Shown here in pieces: positions 21,571 through 33,878 of a stretch of DNA of 64,000 nt. The translations under genes and the position numbers were made by a program. Each line of letters opens with the position of its first letter. The stretch's first letter is position 1. The notes beneath the pieces are model-generated. The model was not told the origin of the DNA. It did no database searches and worked only from the letters and a program-made list of their open reading frames with translations. The DNA is from Marsupella aquatica (taxonomy: Eukaryota; Marchantiophyta), in the NCBI GenBank assembly GCA_973895155.1, contig OZ316892.1, positions 30,132,001 to 30,196,000 on the forward strand. The letters are read 5' to 3'.

Positions 21571-23860
21571 AGGGTTTTCCAAGCTCTTGATTGGCGACTA
21601 GCACTCTTCCCCGGGTTGCGTTTCGGGCTGTCCTAACACGATAGAGGCACAAACTAGTCCTTGATGTTTGCGTTTCGGGCTGTCCTAACACGATAGAGGC
21701 ACAAACTTGTCCTTGATGTTTTTGTGAGTTGTTTCAGGTTTGTGCGCATCTTGAGGGGGATGTTGCGGGGGTCATATTCCTCATATGGTCGCTCGGCTCT
21801 TGGGGCCTGTCTGCTGCTTCTGGCTATGGCCAAAAAGACAGGGGTGTCAGGCCGTTGGGGGAGGTCTTGGGAGGTCTTGTTTCCATTGGTTAGCCATTGT
21901 GTTTGTCTGTAGACTAGGATTCCATTTTCGTCACACTTTTTTCCACACCAGTTTGGTGTGGTCACCCAAGATGGTTGCGAGAGTGTGGTGCATGGTCTAC
22001 GTGCCATCTTGGATATCCACCCCGATTGGGCGATTATTCAGGTGGATGTGGCTAACGCATTCAACTCTGTTTCTTGTCGGGTCATGTTTGAGGAGCTTCG
22101 GGCCACTGAAGGGGAAATTGTATCTCTCATCCCCTTCGCAAGGGCCTTTTATGGGGCCCCAACCTCCTTGGTTTACCCTGACCATCTTGGTTCTGGGTCC
22201 TACTTGACCATTTCATCCGAGTGTGGGACTAGGCAGGGTGATCCCCTTGGCGGGGCGTTGTTTGCTATGGAGCACCTTCGGGCTATCCGGGTCTCTTCGG
22301 CTGCTTTCCCAGGCTGCTTGTTTCCTTCTGTCGCGGACGATACTCACATTGTGGCCCCGGTCTCGCTTGTTGGGGAGGCCTATACCCACTTTGTGGACCA
22401 GCTTACCCTCATTTCTTTAAGTTCAGCCTAGGAAGTGTGGGGTTTGGTCTTGTCTCCCCCTCCCTGACTCCTTCACCCCCCCTCTTGGTATACCCATTCG
22501 GCTCAAAGGCATTAGAGTCCTTGGGGTGCCGTTTTGGGGGGTTGTCTTTGAGCAGGATTATCTTCAGGTTGCTCTGTCCCAAGATGTTTTGCATATTGAC
22601 CAGTTGGCTGCCTTGGGAGACCAGATTGCCTTCTTCATCGTGGTCCTGTGTTTTATTCGGCGTCCTTAATTCCTATCGTCTCCGAACAGTCCCTCCTACC
22701 ATGATGTTCTTGTCCTTGCTCTCTTCATTTGACACCACTGTGATGAGAGTTTTTGGTCATCTCATTGGTTTGGGAGCCCCTGATGGAGAGGATGGTTCCT
22801 CTCTGACTCGGTCATGGGAGTGGAGAACATAGCTCTCCCGTTTCAGGTCTAGCTCCGTCATGCACGATCATTATTGTCGGTGGACGTGCAAAGCGTGGTC
22901 CCTGCATTTGAGGGGGGTTGTTTTGGACAACCCGGATCGAGTCCAATAGGTGATCTCTGATCACATGCACCGGCATACCCTTTCTAACATGCTTTTTGAG
23001 GCACCCTCGGATTCGGTTCAGGCATGTCTCTTATCCGGTTTGGGCGCTGGTTCGGGGGCTTGACTATCGACTAGTCCTCTTTGGGCCCCCTTTCATATGA
23101 GTTCTTTTATCTTTACCACGTCCACATGCCTTTGGTTGGGTCTCCCTCACCCTTGCTTGTTGGGTCAGCCCACATGCGTCTGTGGTGCGCCCGTTGATGG
23201 AGAGGCATTCATATTCTCAGGTGTGGGCATGGTAGTGAGAGGACTGCAACACACAATGACATTCGGGATGTGGAGGCGGCCATTGCTCATGACTTGGGGT
23301 ACCATGTTGTGATGGAGCAGAGACATGTGTTACCTCCACGGGATGGGGTTTTTGATTGTCGTCGGGCAGATTTGGTCTTCTCTTGGGCTGGAGTTCGTGC
23401 CCTTGGGGATGTTGTTGTTGCTGATCCGACTAGTGGGGCCAATGTGGCTTCTGCCGTCCATGTACCAGGCCACACCGCTGTGAGGGCAGCTCGACTTAAG
23501 GAGGGTGCCTATGTTGTGCGGTACCCTTTAAGTGGGGACTTCTTCTATTCATTTGCCGTGGAGATATTTGGGGCACTACACCCATCATTTGACCATTTTT
23601 CTTTGTTCTTGCATAGTTCAGTACATTGAGCGGAGGCCTTATCCCCCGGTGTATGTCATCACAACATTATTTAGACAGAGGGTGTCTGTTGCACTTCAGC
23701 AAGCACAGACATTCACTATTCTTTGTAGGGGTGAGGCTGTTGGTCTTAGGGCCTCTAGTAGGATTCCGTTGCTTGACCCTCCTATGCAGTTCACACCGGA
23801 GCTATACTAGGCTCTTCAGTTTGCTGATCGGTAGGCTTTGGGGTCTTGGTTTTTTGGTTT
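21571..23860 (+). mobile_element. Decayed reverse-transcriptase element with C-terminal endonuclease-like region
   Basis: RT motifs in one frame are QVDVANAFNSV (motif A, about 22,040), GTRQGDPLGGALF (motif B, 22,225-22,263) and VADDTHIV (catalytic DD, about 22,330-22,352). Downstream pieces in shifted frames read KGIRVLGVPFW and LGDQIAFF. The C-terminal part at 23,240-23,815 contains DIRDVEAAIAHDLGYHV, CRRADLVFSWAGVRALGDVV, VADPTSG, FAVEIFGALHP and RQRVSVALQQAQ. This arrangement matches RT proteins I recall from mosses and some fungi, whose tail looks like a PD-(D/E)XK nuclease; the nuclease assignment is inference. Frameshifts near 22,431 and 23,629 and several stops show it is dead. Its 5' part is also present inverted at 48,930-49,405. 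Confidence 0.8.
21617..21720. repeat. 52-bp tandem duplication inside the RT element 5' region
   Basis: TGCGTTTCGGGCTGTCCTAA... occurs at 21,617-21,668 and again at 21,669-21,720, with one difference (CTAGTCC against CTTGTCC). The other copy of the element, at 48,930-49,205, has only one unit, so the duplication happened in this copy. Confidence 0.9.
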
Positions 23861-24118
23861 AAGGTAGTTCTTTGTTTCTTTGCTTTCCTGGCCTTTCTTG
23901 GCCTCTTGGTTGACCCCCCTTGATTGGGTCTTTTGCCTGAGGGATCATGTCTCCCAGTTGGGCGCCCTTTGTTTTTTTGGCAGTTTGAAATATATGTTTG
24001 TTGCACCCATAACCTGGGCCTTAAATCCGGGTTAGCATATTTGGCGTGGCTCGGCCACCAGTAGGGGTGAGGTTTTGGGCAAGGAGGGGTGTAGTGGTCC
24101 TATTTAGTCTAAGACAAA

Positions 24119-24620
24119 CTATATTTATATATTGGTATATAGTAATACACAATTGCAGACATCATAGGTATATTTGGTTTCGACCGCTGGAACACACCCA
24201 CAGTTAATGACTCGGACTAACTCCCGGCTTGGGGACTTTCAAGCCATTGCCAACGACCAGACTTGCAAAGTATTTAGCATGCACCTCCTTACAATCCCAA
24301 CCATTAGTTTGCACCCGGTATGTCCCTTGAAATGGCGCTTTTGTCAAGGACAAGTCATGCACAATACACAAACCACTCGCAAAGATCAAAGGGAAAGGTC
24401 AAGTTTTACTCCGATAAGAAGTAGCATGTACATAGTTGACTTGACTTCAAAGTGATTAGCAGGCCTAACGAAAGTCAATGCCCAGTCTCTACAAGACCCT
24501 GTCTCGCACCTGTCCAACAAGCTTGACTCTGGCTCTCACTCTTTAGTGCTCTCTAATCCTACTCAGGCCAGGACTTCCCGTGTACCATGCAAGCTCACTC
24601 CATCAAAATAAACCACGAGC
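24119..24620. repeat. Dispersed repeat R3, copy 1
   Basis: It matches 31,468-32,190 in order: GGTAT-TTT-CC-CCG near 24,168, CCCGGCTT-GGGACTT, AAGCCATTGCC, GCACCCGGTA, AGTTGACT-GACTTCAAAG, AGGCCTAACG and CTTTAGTGCTCTCTA. The second copy has an extra insertion of about 300 bp. A third partial start occurs at 25,958. It could be the untranslated end of a retroelement or of F1; no coding frame is seen. Confidence 0.65.
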
Positions 24621-25019
24621 CTCTCCCCTCCTTGAGCGGAAGGAGGACCCTAAATACTACTTGCCCAGGGCCAAGAGAGATGCTACCTTCCCCGGAAAAC
24701 CCTTGACTAACTACCTATTGACGTGATTGACCGACAGCCTACTGACCCATTGATTGTTAGCGGCCAGGGCGATTGACTGTGGCGCTAACACCTAAATCCT
24801 AGTACTGTCATTCATTCTAGTCCGTTGATTTTGCCCATCCTACGCTTGATGATCCTAACTAACTTTGTCCTAATCCTGCCTACTGTGCTGCTAATCGGCG
24901 CCTAATGATAGCTATTCTATCGCTATTCTGTCAGTACTATCAAAAAGATGCCTCAGTCTGTCCCTCGACTATATTGCGGTTGCCTGATCGCCCTCTTTGC
25001 TAACCACCCCTTGCGTGTG

Positions 25020-25739
25020 TCACGCCGCTGGTCCAAAGTTGGTCCCCTTGTTGGTTTGGGTCCTTGAGCCACCTTGGTCAGAGGTGATTCCCGCCCCACT
25101 CCGCTGGCCCACCAACAGCATAGTCCACTCTTGCAAGGCCTTTTTGTCCCATGTTGCTTCCTCGGCCTCGTTAGAGACTTCGTCTACCTTTGCTTGGAGT
25201 CGGGCCACTTTTGCGATAAGAAGGCCGATCATTTTAAGGTTGGTCTGATTCTGCGCCACACACTTATCCCTTTTGGCGATGACGGAGTTTGCCTGCTGAG
25301 CGGCCTGCAAAAACTGGTTATTTAGATCAGTCAGGCTTTTAACCCGAGCCACGGAGTCCTCCCCAAATTGCATTACAATTGCCTCAAGCTTCTTAAGGTC
25401 TTCCTTGACCTCAAGTAGCTCTTGGTTTAGTCCATCCCATTGGTCTGAGACTCAGACTAACTCTTTGCGGTGAGTGGCTGCCGCCGTCTCCAATTGCTCC
25501 ACAGTCATCTAAAGGTTGCCAATTACATTCCCCTTGGCCATAAGCTCATCCTCCAAGCCGATTATAAGCCGCGAGTGATGGTTTACCATAAAGAAGGCCG
25601 GTTGGAAGTAGTTAGCAACGTGTTGCCCAATATACGTGGCCAGGTCTCCTGTTAGGTCCTAACTAAACTTTTGGACCAGGTCGTGAGCTAAGGTACCAGG
25701 GACCACCCGATACTCCTCCACGATTGTGGTGCGTCCCAT
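25020..25739 (-). pseudogene. Coiled-coil protein gene, three in-frame stops
   Basis: From ATG at 25,739 one frame runs about 239 codons to 25,020. It is interrupted by three stops (after LVQKFS, after NVIGNL and after HRKELV). The second half (25,020-25,440) is rich in Glu, Lys, Leu and Gln with heptad-like spacing and ends with a Gly/Thr-rich tail. No domain recognised. It lies just downstream of F1b on the same strand and may be a second ORF of that element; this is inference from position and composition. Confidence 0.55.
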
Positions 25740-26299
25740 GGCTCCCTGAACCCAAGAAACCCCCCTGCACAAGCCGATTCCCGTAGGTTTTGCTCTTGGC
25801 GAGGCCGGTTTCGCGGCTTAGCGGCATGGGACGCTGCTAACTTCCTTCGACTAACATTTTACACACATATATTGGACAGGTCCTTCATCGGGTCATGAGA
25901 TACGTAGCTGGCCTCTTCTATGCCTTCCCTTGTCCTCCTCTCCTGGTCTTCCTTTAGTTATGTTTGGATTCCGCCGCTGGAATGATCCCCAATTGGCTTG
26001 GGTAAGCCGCTAAGACCTCTCTCAGCTCGACACATCCAACTCTTATTACCTTGCTTACTCCCTTCTTGGTTGATGTGGGCAATCTTCAAACAAGTTAATG
26101 CGACACACAAATAGCAAAATGACTCCTTCTGACTGAGTTATACCATGCACTTGCCATACAAACAGTACTTCTCATACACAAGATCTGCGAACTAAGCCGT
26201 GAGGCCAACTCTATTCATCTCTTAGGTATGAGGAAACATGAATATACACAAGGGTCATAGCATAACTAACCGAGAGCTTCTTTAACTACTTGATCCCAG

Positions 26300-29200
26300 C
26301 CCTGCTGGTGCACAAAAAACTTGCTAAGGAAGAAGGCCCTGAACCCCCCCACTGCCCAGGTACTTATCCTGGCAGTGGATCCGCCCAATTCCTTGCAGCG
26401 TAAGCCTAATCTAACCTGACCGTAATCTACCTATGTACAGCGAGGCAGGAGCACAAGTGTTGCTCTTACCAGTGGATCCGCAATCCCACTAAGCTAAGTG
26501 TCAGGGCCGCCTCCCGGTCTGATCCTAATTCTAAACTTGGAGATCTGAGCCCGCCCTGCCCACTCACGCCTCCTCCCTCCACGTCCGCCCTCCTTAAAAG
26601 GAGCGGCCCTCCACCACCGTCATGGTAGTGGTGGCTGATCCTCAATGGACGCCCCAAACATTTCCTCCGCAGCCACTACCGTAGGTCCGTCCTCTGACAG
26701 ATAACCTGCTTCGGACCGAGTCAACTCTCCATCGGCTTGACTGGGTGCCGGGTTTACCTCCTTGGTCACAACGGCTTGAGAAACCGTGTTACTCCCCTGA
26801 CCCAATTTTTTTTCGCTTTTTCTTCTTCCTTGTTTCGGCAGCTGGTCCCTTCCCCTTGCCACTTACCTCCGGCACCGGTGCATGTGTCTCGGCTTGTCCT
26901 TTGGCCAGTACTACTCCTGGAAACTTGGTTGCCCCTATTGGAGTTGGACTTGAGGAAGCCAAGCACTTAAATAGTGCGGCCTGTTTCTTCAGCCGCTCCG
27001 TTTGGTTGTTGGCTTGCCGCTGTAAGTTCTCCATATTCCGTGTGCTTTCCTCCAACTCATCCTACAATTTGTCCAGGTCCTTGCACGCCTCCTCCAGCTC
27101 CTTTTGGGCTTCCTCCAACTCTCTCTGGGCTTCCCCTACCTCCTTTTTTAAGGTAGCCCTCTCTTCCTGGGTTGCTCTTAGCTCCTTGTCCAGCTCCATT
27201 ACAACCTCAGACTCCATTTTATTCATCTTGGCATAAGTTTGGTCGTCTTTCTCACGGAGGTCGGCCTTGAAGCTGGCCGTCAGGGATGCAAGTTCCTGTC
27301 GTAGCACAATAATTGCCTGATAGGATTTTCCTAACTCGGCCTCCTTCTACTCAAGGGCTCTACGGATATCCTCGAGCTCCCCCTTCAACGCCCTCTCCCT
27401 TCTCTGGGTCTCCGCCATGGCCCGGTTGTTGGCTGCTATGTGGGCCTCCTCTGCGTCTCTCAGCTCTCGCTTCCACTTTTCCTTCTCCTTGATCGCATCG
27501 GTCAGCTCTCCTTGGGTCCGAGTCAGTTTGTCCTTGATAATCTGATTATCAGACTGCGCGGTATCCAATTGCCCCTGCATGATGTTTAGCTCATGCCGCT
27601 TAATCCGCAGCTCATCTTCAGTGGGCTTTCTTGGCCGCCTTCAGGTCTTCTACCTCGGCTTCCCTTGCCCTAAGCTGACAGATGACCTCGTCCTTCTTGC
27701 TTCTCTCCAAAGCCACCGCTTCTTCTAATCGGTGCTTCTCCAACATCTCTCGCTGGAAAAAGGGTCCCTGCTCCAACTCCTCCCCAAAGATGTTGAGCGC
27801 AAGTTCTCCACACATCTCCCCATACTCCATGGCTCTTTCTTTAGCATAGGCGGAGTGAGTAGAAGTCATCGGCATCAACCATTGCGGCCTTTGTTCCCAA
27901 GCCGCCTTGCGGATTTCTTCTATCGTGGCTGGATGGCTACTTTGTTTTTTTGCAAGCCGCCTGGTGTGCTCTGGCCATTCTCCCCCTAGTAAATCTTTCT
28001 CCCTAGCCAGGGTTGCCTTCTCTTCCTCCCTGAGTCGCTCCTGAAACTCTTGTGCCATCTATTTTATGCCGTCAAAGCTCGGGGGAGCGACATCTGGTGG
28101 GGGAGACTCGGGGCTGCTCTACTGGGTGGGGTCCCCTAGAACTACTCTTGGAAGAATGGGGATGAACCTGCCACAGGTCCTTACTCCTGGAACATGATGG
28201 TCCGACCCGTAGCCGAAGTCATCATTGTCGTAGCCTTCTACCGCCTCCTCCGCGGCTTGGACTACCGGCTCCCTCCGCTGCTCTCTTGGTTTTGCCGTGA
28301 ACACGGCCTCACAGATCACGGGTCGTGGTTCCTCCTCCGGCTTCCAGGTTGATCTCTTCTTCTCCCTGTCGCAACTAGGAGCTTTGGGCTGCTTTTCCTC
28401 GGCTTCGGGATTTGAGGCTCCTACATACATTCGGACTCCCGGCTCGTGTTCCGGCCTCCTTCTCTCCTTGGCCCTGGTAAAGGGGTTTTCCCTGGTAAGT
28501 CGGCTTAGGCCGACTTCGGGAGCAGTATTCTGTACCGGTCCCGTTACCGTTGCCGTTCTCCTTCCTTCTCTAGCAATTTCAGCAGATTCTGCATGCCTGG
28601 TTGCTGCATCGGCAAGTCTTCCTTCCTCGGCCTAAACACCTGCTCGATTGTAGGACTGTCGGGCTGGGTTGCTTTCTTTGTTGCCGGCCTCTGTTCTGGA
28701 ACCTCCTCTGGTGCTCTTGCCTGTAGGGGAAGTACTAGGGCAAATATCTCACTTCGGGCATACCGGCACAACAGCGGTATATGATAGCCAAGCCGGGACA
28801 CGCTTCCCTTGCCAATCACCTACTATTCCTCCTTCAAGATTTTCTTTAATTGGGTGAGGAGGTATCCATTGTAGTCTCGGCTGGGGTCTGGCCTCTCCGC
28901 CAGGTAAACCTGTGCCTTGCCGATCTCTGGCCTTGGCAAGGTGCAATGCATGGTTACCCGCAAGAATTGATCATCTCCCCAATGTGTGGGTTGGTGTAGG
29001 TGTTTTGAAAGAAGCCATTCTTTGTTGATGACCCTGGGAACGACCGGAACTCCTTGTCAGGCAAGGTCTTCTTGGTATCAACTTTGGTCTTATTGCCCAT
29101 CGGCAAGCCAAACGCTTCGGCAAATACTCGGGGAGTGAGATAGAAATCCTTCCCATACACCCTTGTGGAATTGGACTCGGGCTCCCAGGATCCCACAAAT

Positions 29201-29341
29201 TCTAATAAGTCTGAATCTGGCACCTCCGGCTTCAACCATGGTAACTTCACAAAGGCTTCCAAGCCGGATCCGGCCATGAAGCCTTGGTACTTTCGAGTCT
29301 GCGCTACGGCTAACTTTGCAACAGGACTTAGCAACAGAACG
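26300..29341 (-). pseudogene. F1b: decayed copy of unknown repeat-family protein gene
   Basis: Read on the minus strand. At 29,341-28,954 is the N-terminal region with KYQGFMAGSGLEAFVKLPWL, LLEFVGSWEP, VYGKDFYLTPRV and EAFGLPMGNKTK. At 28,946-28,540 are an IGKAQVYL/ERPDPSRDYNG-like segment in another frame, then CRYARSEIFALVLPLQA and a Pro-rich stretch. At 28,430-28,119 is a charged linker. From 28,058 to 26,620 long coiled coils end in a charged low-complexity tail. A 4-bp insertion (CAGT in CATCTTCAGTGGGC, near 27,640) relative to F1c shifts the frame, and other stops follow. F1 copies also occur at 1,810, 35,840, 39,638, 61,000 and 62,786. The product is unknown, probably an element-encoded structural or DNA-associated protein. 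Confidence 0.7.
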
Positions 29342-29344
29342 GGG

Positions 29345-31089
29345 ACTTCATGCCTTGATAGGAATCAAGCACAGAGTTCAGGCGCTCACTCCTGTCTTTT
29401 CACCACCCCTATTCACTTGCTCTTTCCCTTCGAAAGCAACCTTCACAACACGCAAATCATTATCATAGCTATGGCGAACTTGGGTGTTGAGGAACAATAT
29501 CAAATTGAAGCTCTAGCAATCCCAAATGTAGTGGCAGCTCGTATACCACGAGTGCCTGATAGTCTTTCTAGTTTACAAGACTCTTTACAACACTTAGGAT
29601 TGGGTTGTCTACTCGAGATTCCCTGGAATGTCGAGTTTGACTCATACTTGCAGGATTTTGTGAAGGGGACTATCATTTCGATTGAATTCAGGCGAACGAT
29701 TTGAGCTCGCCCCAGCCTGTGGACTGTTGAGAAAATTGCTTACGCCTTTGGATGCCCGTCAGAAGGAGAGGCGTTATATTCCAAGAAGCAGGACTTATCT
29801 ACTCCATACTTCTCAGGAACTCAAAATCCCAAGAATGGTTGGAACTTGTCCTAGTGTACTTATCCTAGATTGAGAGTGCTCATGGAATTTTTGGTACCCA
29901 TTCTTCATCCAAAAAAGCCAACTCTCTGTCCTGTGGCCTTGGCTAACACTATTGTAGCTGCTCACAGTGGAGCTATAAAAGTAAATTGGGCCCTACTTCT
30001 GCTTAATGTAACGAAGGATCAAGTAAGGAGCTTGGAAGCAGGGAGGACCACTTGCTTACAGAATTATCTCTCTTAGCTCCATTTTGCCCATGACTGTTTA
30101 CATCTTGAGGAAAGGACAGAGAGGGGATTACTCCTGATTGACCTGGGTATCGAAGAAGAAATTCCCATGGAAGACATTGTACATGTCACCCCACTGGATT
30201 CAAATGATCAGAACATTGAGGAGAATGCTGATGTTCCCATGGAGGATACTTCATTAGAAGTCCCTACGTGTACATTCTTCTATGCATAGCAGGGAAGTCG
30301 TTTACCATCCAATGAGTGATGAGCATTCTCCCAGTCGGACCATAGGTGCAAATCCACTAGAAGTTGAAGGAGTAAGGAGTAAGGAGCATTCATCAACAAG
30401 ACGATGTTGCTACACCAACTGATGCTACTCCTCATGTGACCACCAGGTCCACTCCTTCGAAAGCAGAGTCGAATCAACAGCTTATTGATAAGTTGACATC
30501 TCTCCTCAGTTGCAGTGATGATGGACTATATGATGCTGTTAGTAATTTGAGAATGGAGGCTGTTAGTTTGAGATCACCATTTCATGATCAGCTAAGTCCT
30601 GTAAGAATGACCTCTCCCCCAAGAGAACCAGCACCAATGGAGTTTGTGATCTGTACTATTGCCCCTGTACAGCCCCCTTCCCTAGAAACAAGTGAACCTG
30701 TTTCAGTAGCAGGTAGTACCAACTGTGTAGCCATTGTGGATGACTTGCTAGAAATGCTTCAGTGTGAACCTCGACAGATAGCATCCATGGTCAGCAACTT
30801 GATCCAACAATGTCCAACTGCTAGTCCCACTCTTAGCCCAGGTTCACGACCTTACAGTCCTGATTCCAACTACGAACCCACAGAAGGACCCAACTACAAT
30901 CGGTCATAGTATGAGCACCCTTACGTTAGAGAGGATCTGCCTGAAGATTCTGATCCACCCTCCGATTTTGATTCCATCCGATCTTATGACAACTCCTTAG
31001 AGTTGTCACCTAGGCAAGGGTTTGAAGATGTCGATACTGCCTTAAGATCCAATCCAAACTTAGTAGCAGTTGTCACCTCATCTACTTAA
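29345..31089 (+). pseudogene. F2a: decayed copy of a second unknown repeat-family protein gene
   Basis: The first ATG is at 29,471. Frame changes occur near 29,700 and 29,870. The piece at 29,870-30,100 reads VLMEFLVPILHPKKP...NTIVAAHSG...VNWALLL, which aligns with F2c (VMAFLVPLIYPEKP...STIIASFFKTREVSWATIF). The 3' part (30,436-31,089) is a Pro/Ser-rich acidic region in one frame with a single TAG at 30,907 and a final TAA at 31,087. The start abuts F1b within a few bases, back to back. Function unknown; probably an element protein. Confidence 0.6.
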
Positions 31090-31467
31090 ACACCCCGGAA
31101 TGCCACCATCAAGAGTAGATACCCGAGACATCCAGAGTCCCAAGTGCACAGGTATGTAGAGACCTTGTCACGCGATTGACATGGGTCTTAACACCAAAAA
31201 CGTCACTATGGGTGCCAAAACCATCTCCTTGTACCTGAGGATCACGAAGGGATGTTGTGAAGGCTGGTAAACACCAATTTATGCCCTTAACACCAGACTA
31301 TCATAGCCAGACTCTATCACACATCACCCAAGCTCAATCCGAAGGAACCAAGGTTGGGGATCAGATCTGCGCTCATGATAGTTCTGGTGAGAAGGGGTCT
31401 TCATATCGGGCCCGTACACACAGGGCCTAGTGCTACGGTGCGCATAGGTCTATACGTATGCTTACTG

Positions 31468-32190
31468 TCATAGGTATGTTTCTATTCCGCCGCCGGAATG
31501 TACCCATAAACCAGTGACTCCTGACTGATTCCCGGCTTAGGGACTTCTAAGCCATTGCCCCACCACTCTGTCATTCCACTCTCAGCAATCAGAGTTGTGA
31601 CAGCCCTCACCCAACCCACTTCAATGCACCCGGTACACCTCTCAGTGGCGCTGCTAGTCCCATCATACACTCAGATTGCCTCATACACACACACACATCC
31701 ATGAGAGAAATGAGGCCTGAGAGGAAAACTCAATTAGATTCAAAGATGTGCACAATAGTTCACTGAGAACACTTGATCCGAACACTAGGCCCGAAGGCTG
31801 TCTCCTCCAGATTGCGACGTGCTTGCCCTGCAAGCCCCGTGCTTGCCATGCAAGCTCAATCCTGAACCTGAGCCTGGCTCACTCCAGATTGTGACGGCAG
31901 ATTGGACTCGAACCAATCCCGTACTTGCCTTGCAAACTCAATCCTGAACTCAACCTCCTTCACTGCACTTCATTCTTGGGGGCACGTACAGATCTCACAC
32001 CTCCATTTCAGAACGTCAAGTACGCATGCACAGTTGACTCGACTTCAAAGCTGGTACCAGGCCTAACGGCGATCTACTCCAGACTGCAATGAGGCCCGGC
32101 CTCATGCTTGCCTTGCAAGCTCAGCTCTGGCCATAAATCCCTTAGTGCTCTCTACCAGACAAAGGCCGGGACTCCCCATGGATCACGTAG
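31468..32190. repeat. Dispersed repeat R3, copy 2
   Basis: This is homologous to 24,160-24,600, with an extra segment at about 31,690-32,000 that includes a short (CA)n run (31,685-31,697). The extra segment contains direct repeats around CTTGCC(A/T)TGCAAGCTCAATCCTGAAC (31,838 and 31,926), so it has itself been duplicated. Confidence 0.6.
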
Positions 32191-33000
32191 CCTTGCCAGA
32201 CCAAACTGTAAATGCTCCTTCTGCTGCCCCTCAATTAGTATCTCAGCCTCCCTAATGTGCTCATCGCAAATCACATTGAAATCCTCCCCACAGTTTACAA
32301 TCACCAATACATCACCTATCACCAAGACTCTGTATCGGGGAAAAGAACCCAGTTGTGCTGCCCACTAGAAAGAGCCACAATCCAGCTCGTAAACCTAGCA
32401 ACCCGTTGCAGCTATGAAGCTTGGCTGATTACTCCCTGAGTAATAGCACAACCAAGCTCTCCCCAACACGCAGCGTCCAAGTCTAGCCTTGCTTGCACAG
32501 AGCTCCTCCCTGCTGCTCAGTCTAAGTGAGATCACACAACTGAAGTCCCCCCTGCCTCTACCGGGGGCTACTCTATATACTCTCATACTGAGCCCAAATG
32601 GGTGGATACTACGCTGCTGGAGCCCCATCCCAGCCCTAACAGAGCCACCACTATCTCTAACTACTGAACCCTAACTCGCAACTTTATTTCTATCTCGAAT
32701 TGGCTATGTACTTCGGATTCGGCCCTCCTCCATGGTTTTTGCGAGCTTGCGCCTCCTCTCCCGATTTCTCTATTCAACCATTTGCTGCGTGGATAGCAAC
32801 GTTGGAAGTGGCTTGAGCTTCTCTTTCCAACGAGGTCAATTATAGCCGATTTGGCCAAATACACAGAAAGTTATGCCCCCGCAACCGAGAGGGGGTACTC
32901 ATTGCTACGCTAACCCGAGTTACATAGCTAACCTGAGTTCGGCTAGCCTAGCTATCCTATCTAACCTTAGAAGAGTTAACCCGTGGCCTCGGGCTAAGCC
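32191..33000. other. No gene recognised
   Basis: Open frames here are below 90 codons and have no domain. The base composition changes toward CCG/AACC-rich words approaching the minisatellite at 33,001. Confidence 0.4.
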
Positions 33001-33330
33001 GCTATCCGTGTCCGTGTCCACTATCCGTGTCCGTTGTCCGTGTTCGTTGTCTGTGTCCGTTATCCGTGTCCGCTATCTGTGCCTGATGTCTACTATCCGT
33101 GTCCGTTGTCCGCTATCCGTTATCCCGGGTTTAGTCTAACCCCAATCTAAATCCACTAGCCACTAGCCACTATCCGGTATCTGTATCCGCTAACCTCTAT
33201 TCGCTATCCGCTATCCGTGTCCGCTAACCTCTATCCGTATGCACTATCCGTGTCCGCTAACCTCTATCCGTATCCGCTATCCGTGTCCGCTAACCTCTAT
33301 CCGTATCCGCTATCCGCTAACCTAGGATAA
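33001..33330. repeat. Minisatellite of TATCCGTGTCCGC-type words
   Basis: Many copies of CTATCCGTGTCCG alternate with CTAACCTCTATCCGTATCCG. In the second half a longer unit of about 30 bp (GCTATCCGTGTCCGCTAACCTCTATCCGTAT) repeats at least three times. Open frames here are by-products. Confidence 0.9.
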
Positions 33331-33560
33331 GCTGAGCCCAAACCCGAACTTACCTATGCTAACCCAAGCCCGAGTTTAGGCTAACCCGAGTTCAGTCTAA
33401 CCCGGGATCAATCTAATCCGAACCCGGGTTAAGCCTAAGCTGAAGCTGTGCTTACTTGAGCTAAGCTGAAGCCGTGCTCATCTGAGCTAAACTGAAGCCG
33501 TGCTCACCTGAGATAAGCCGTGGTCGAGCTTAGGTTAACCCGAAACCGAAGCCGAATCCG
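33331..33560. repeat. AACCCGAG-rich and AAGCTGAAGCCGTGCTC tandem repeats
   Basis: CTAACCC(G/A)AG-type words are followed, at about 33,434-33,525, by three tandem copies of a 26-27-bp unit containing GAGCTAA(G/A)CTGAAGCCGTG. This continues the low-complexity block. Confidence 0.75.
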
Positions 33561-33878
33561 CTAATTCCGGCCACAAGTTAACCCGTCACACTAATCAGGC
33601 CGTATCTTCCTTAATACACCTCCGTTTCCCGAGTGTTTTATATCGATTTTACTCGCCTTGACCAGATCTTTCCAATGCTCTTTACAGATCCGGATTTGGT
33701 GACATATTGAAAGAGATATGGTCGCCGACCACCCGCGACATAGCTTTTATTTCCCTACTCTTAACGCCATGATTGCCCTTATTCTTGCCATCTTGCTAAT
33801 TGTTATGCAATATCAATAGCTACTCCTTGCATACAGCAGCCTAATTAATCAGATTAAAGAATAAGGAGATTAAAGACC

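Noticed and set aside
21958-22431. Group II intron or retron reverse transcriptase
   Set aside because: Motif B GTRQGDPLGG and the downstream nuclease-like tail fit a eukaryotic non-LTR-type element; no intron RNA structure or maturase domain seen.
25739-29341. Plus-strand open frames of 80-160 codons opposite F1b (for example 26,745-27,236)
   Set aside because: They are Pro/Ser/Leu-rich antisense readings of the Glu/Lys-rich coiled coil.
33001-33330. CRISPR-like array
   Set aside because: Repeats are contiguous and degenerate with no unique spacers; the context is a plant genome, and this is a minisatellite.
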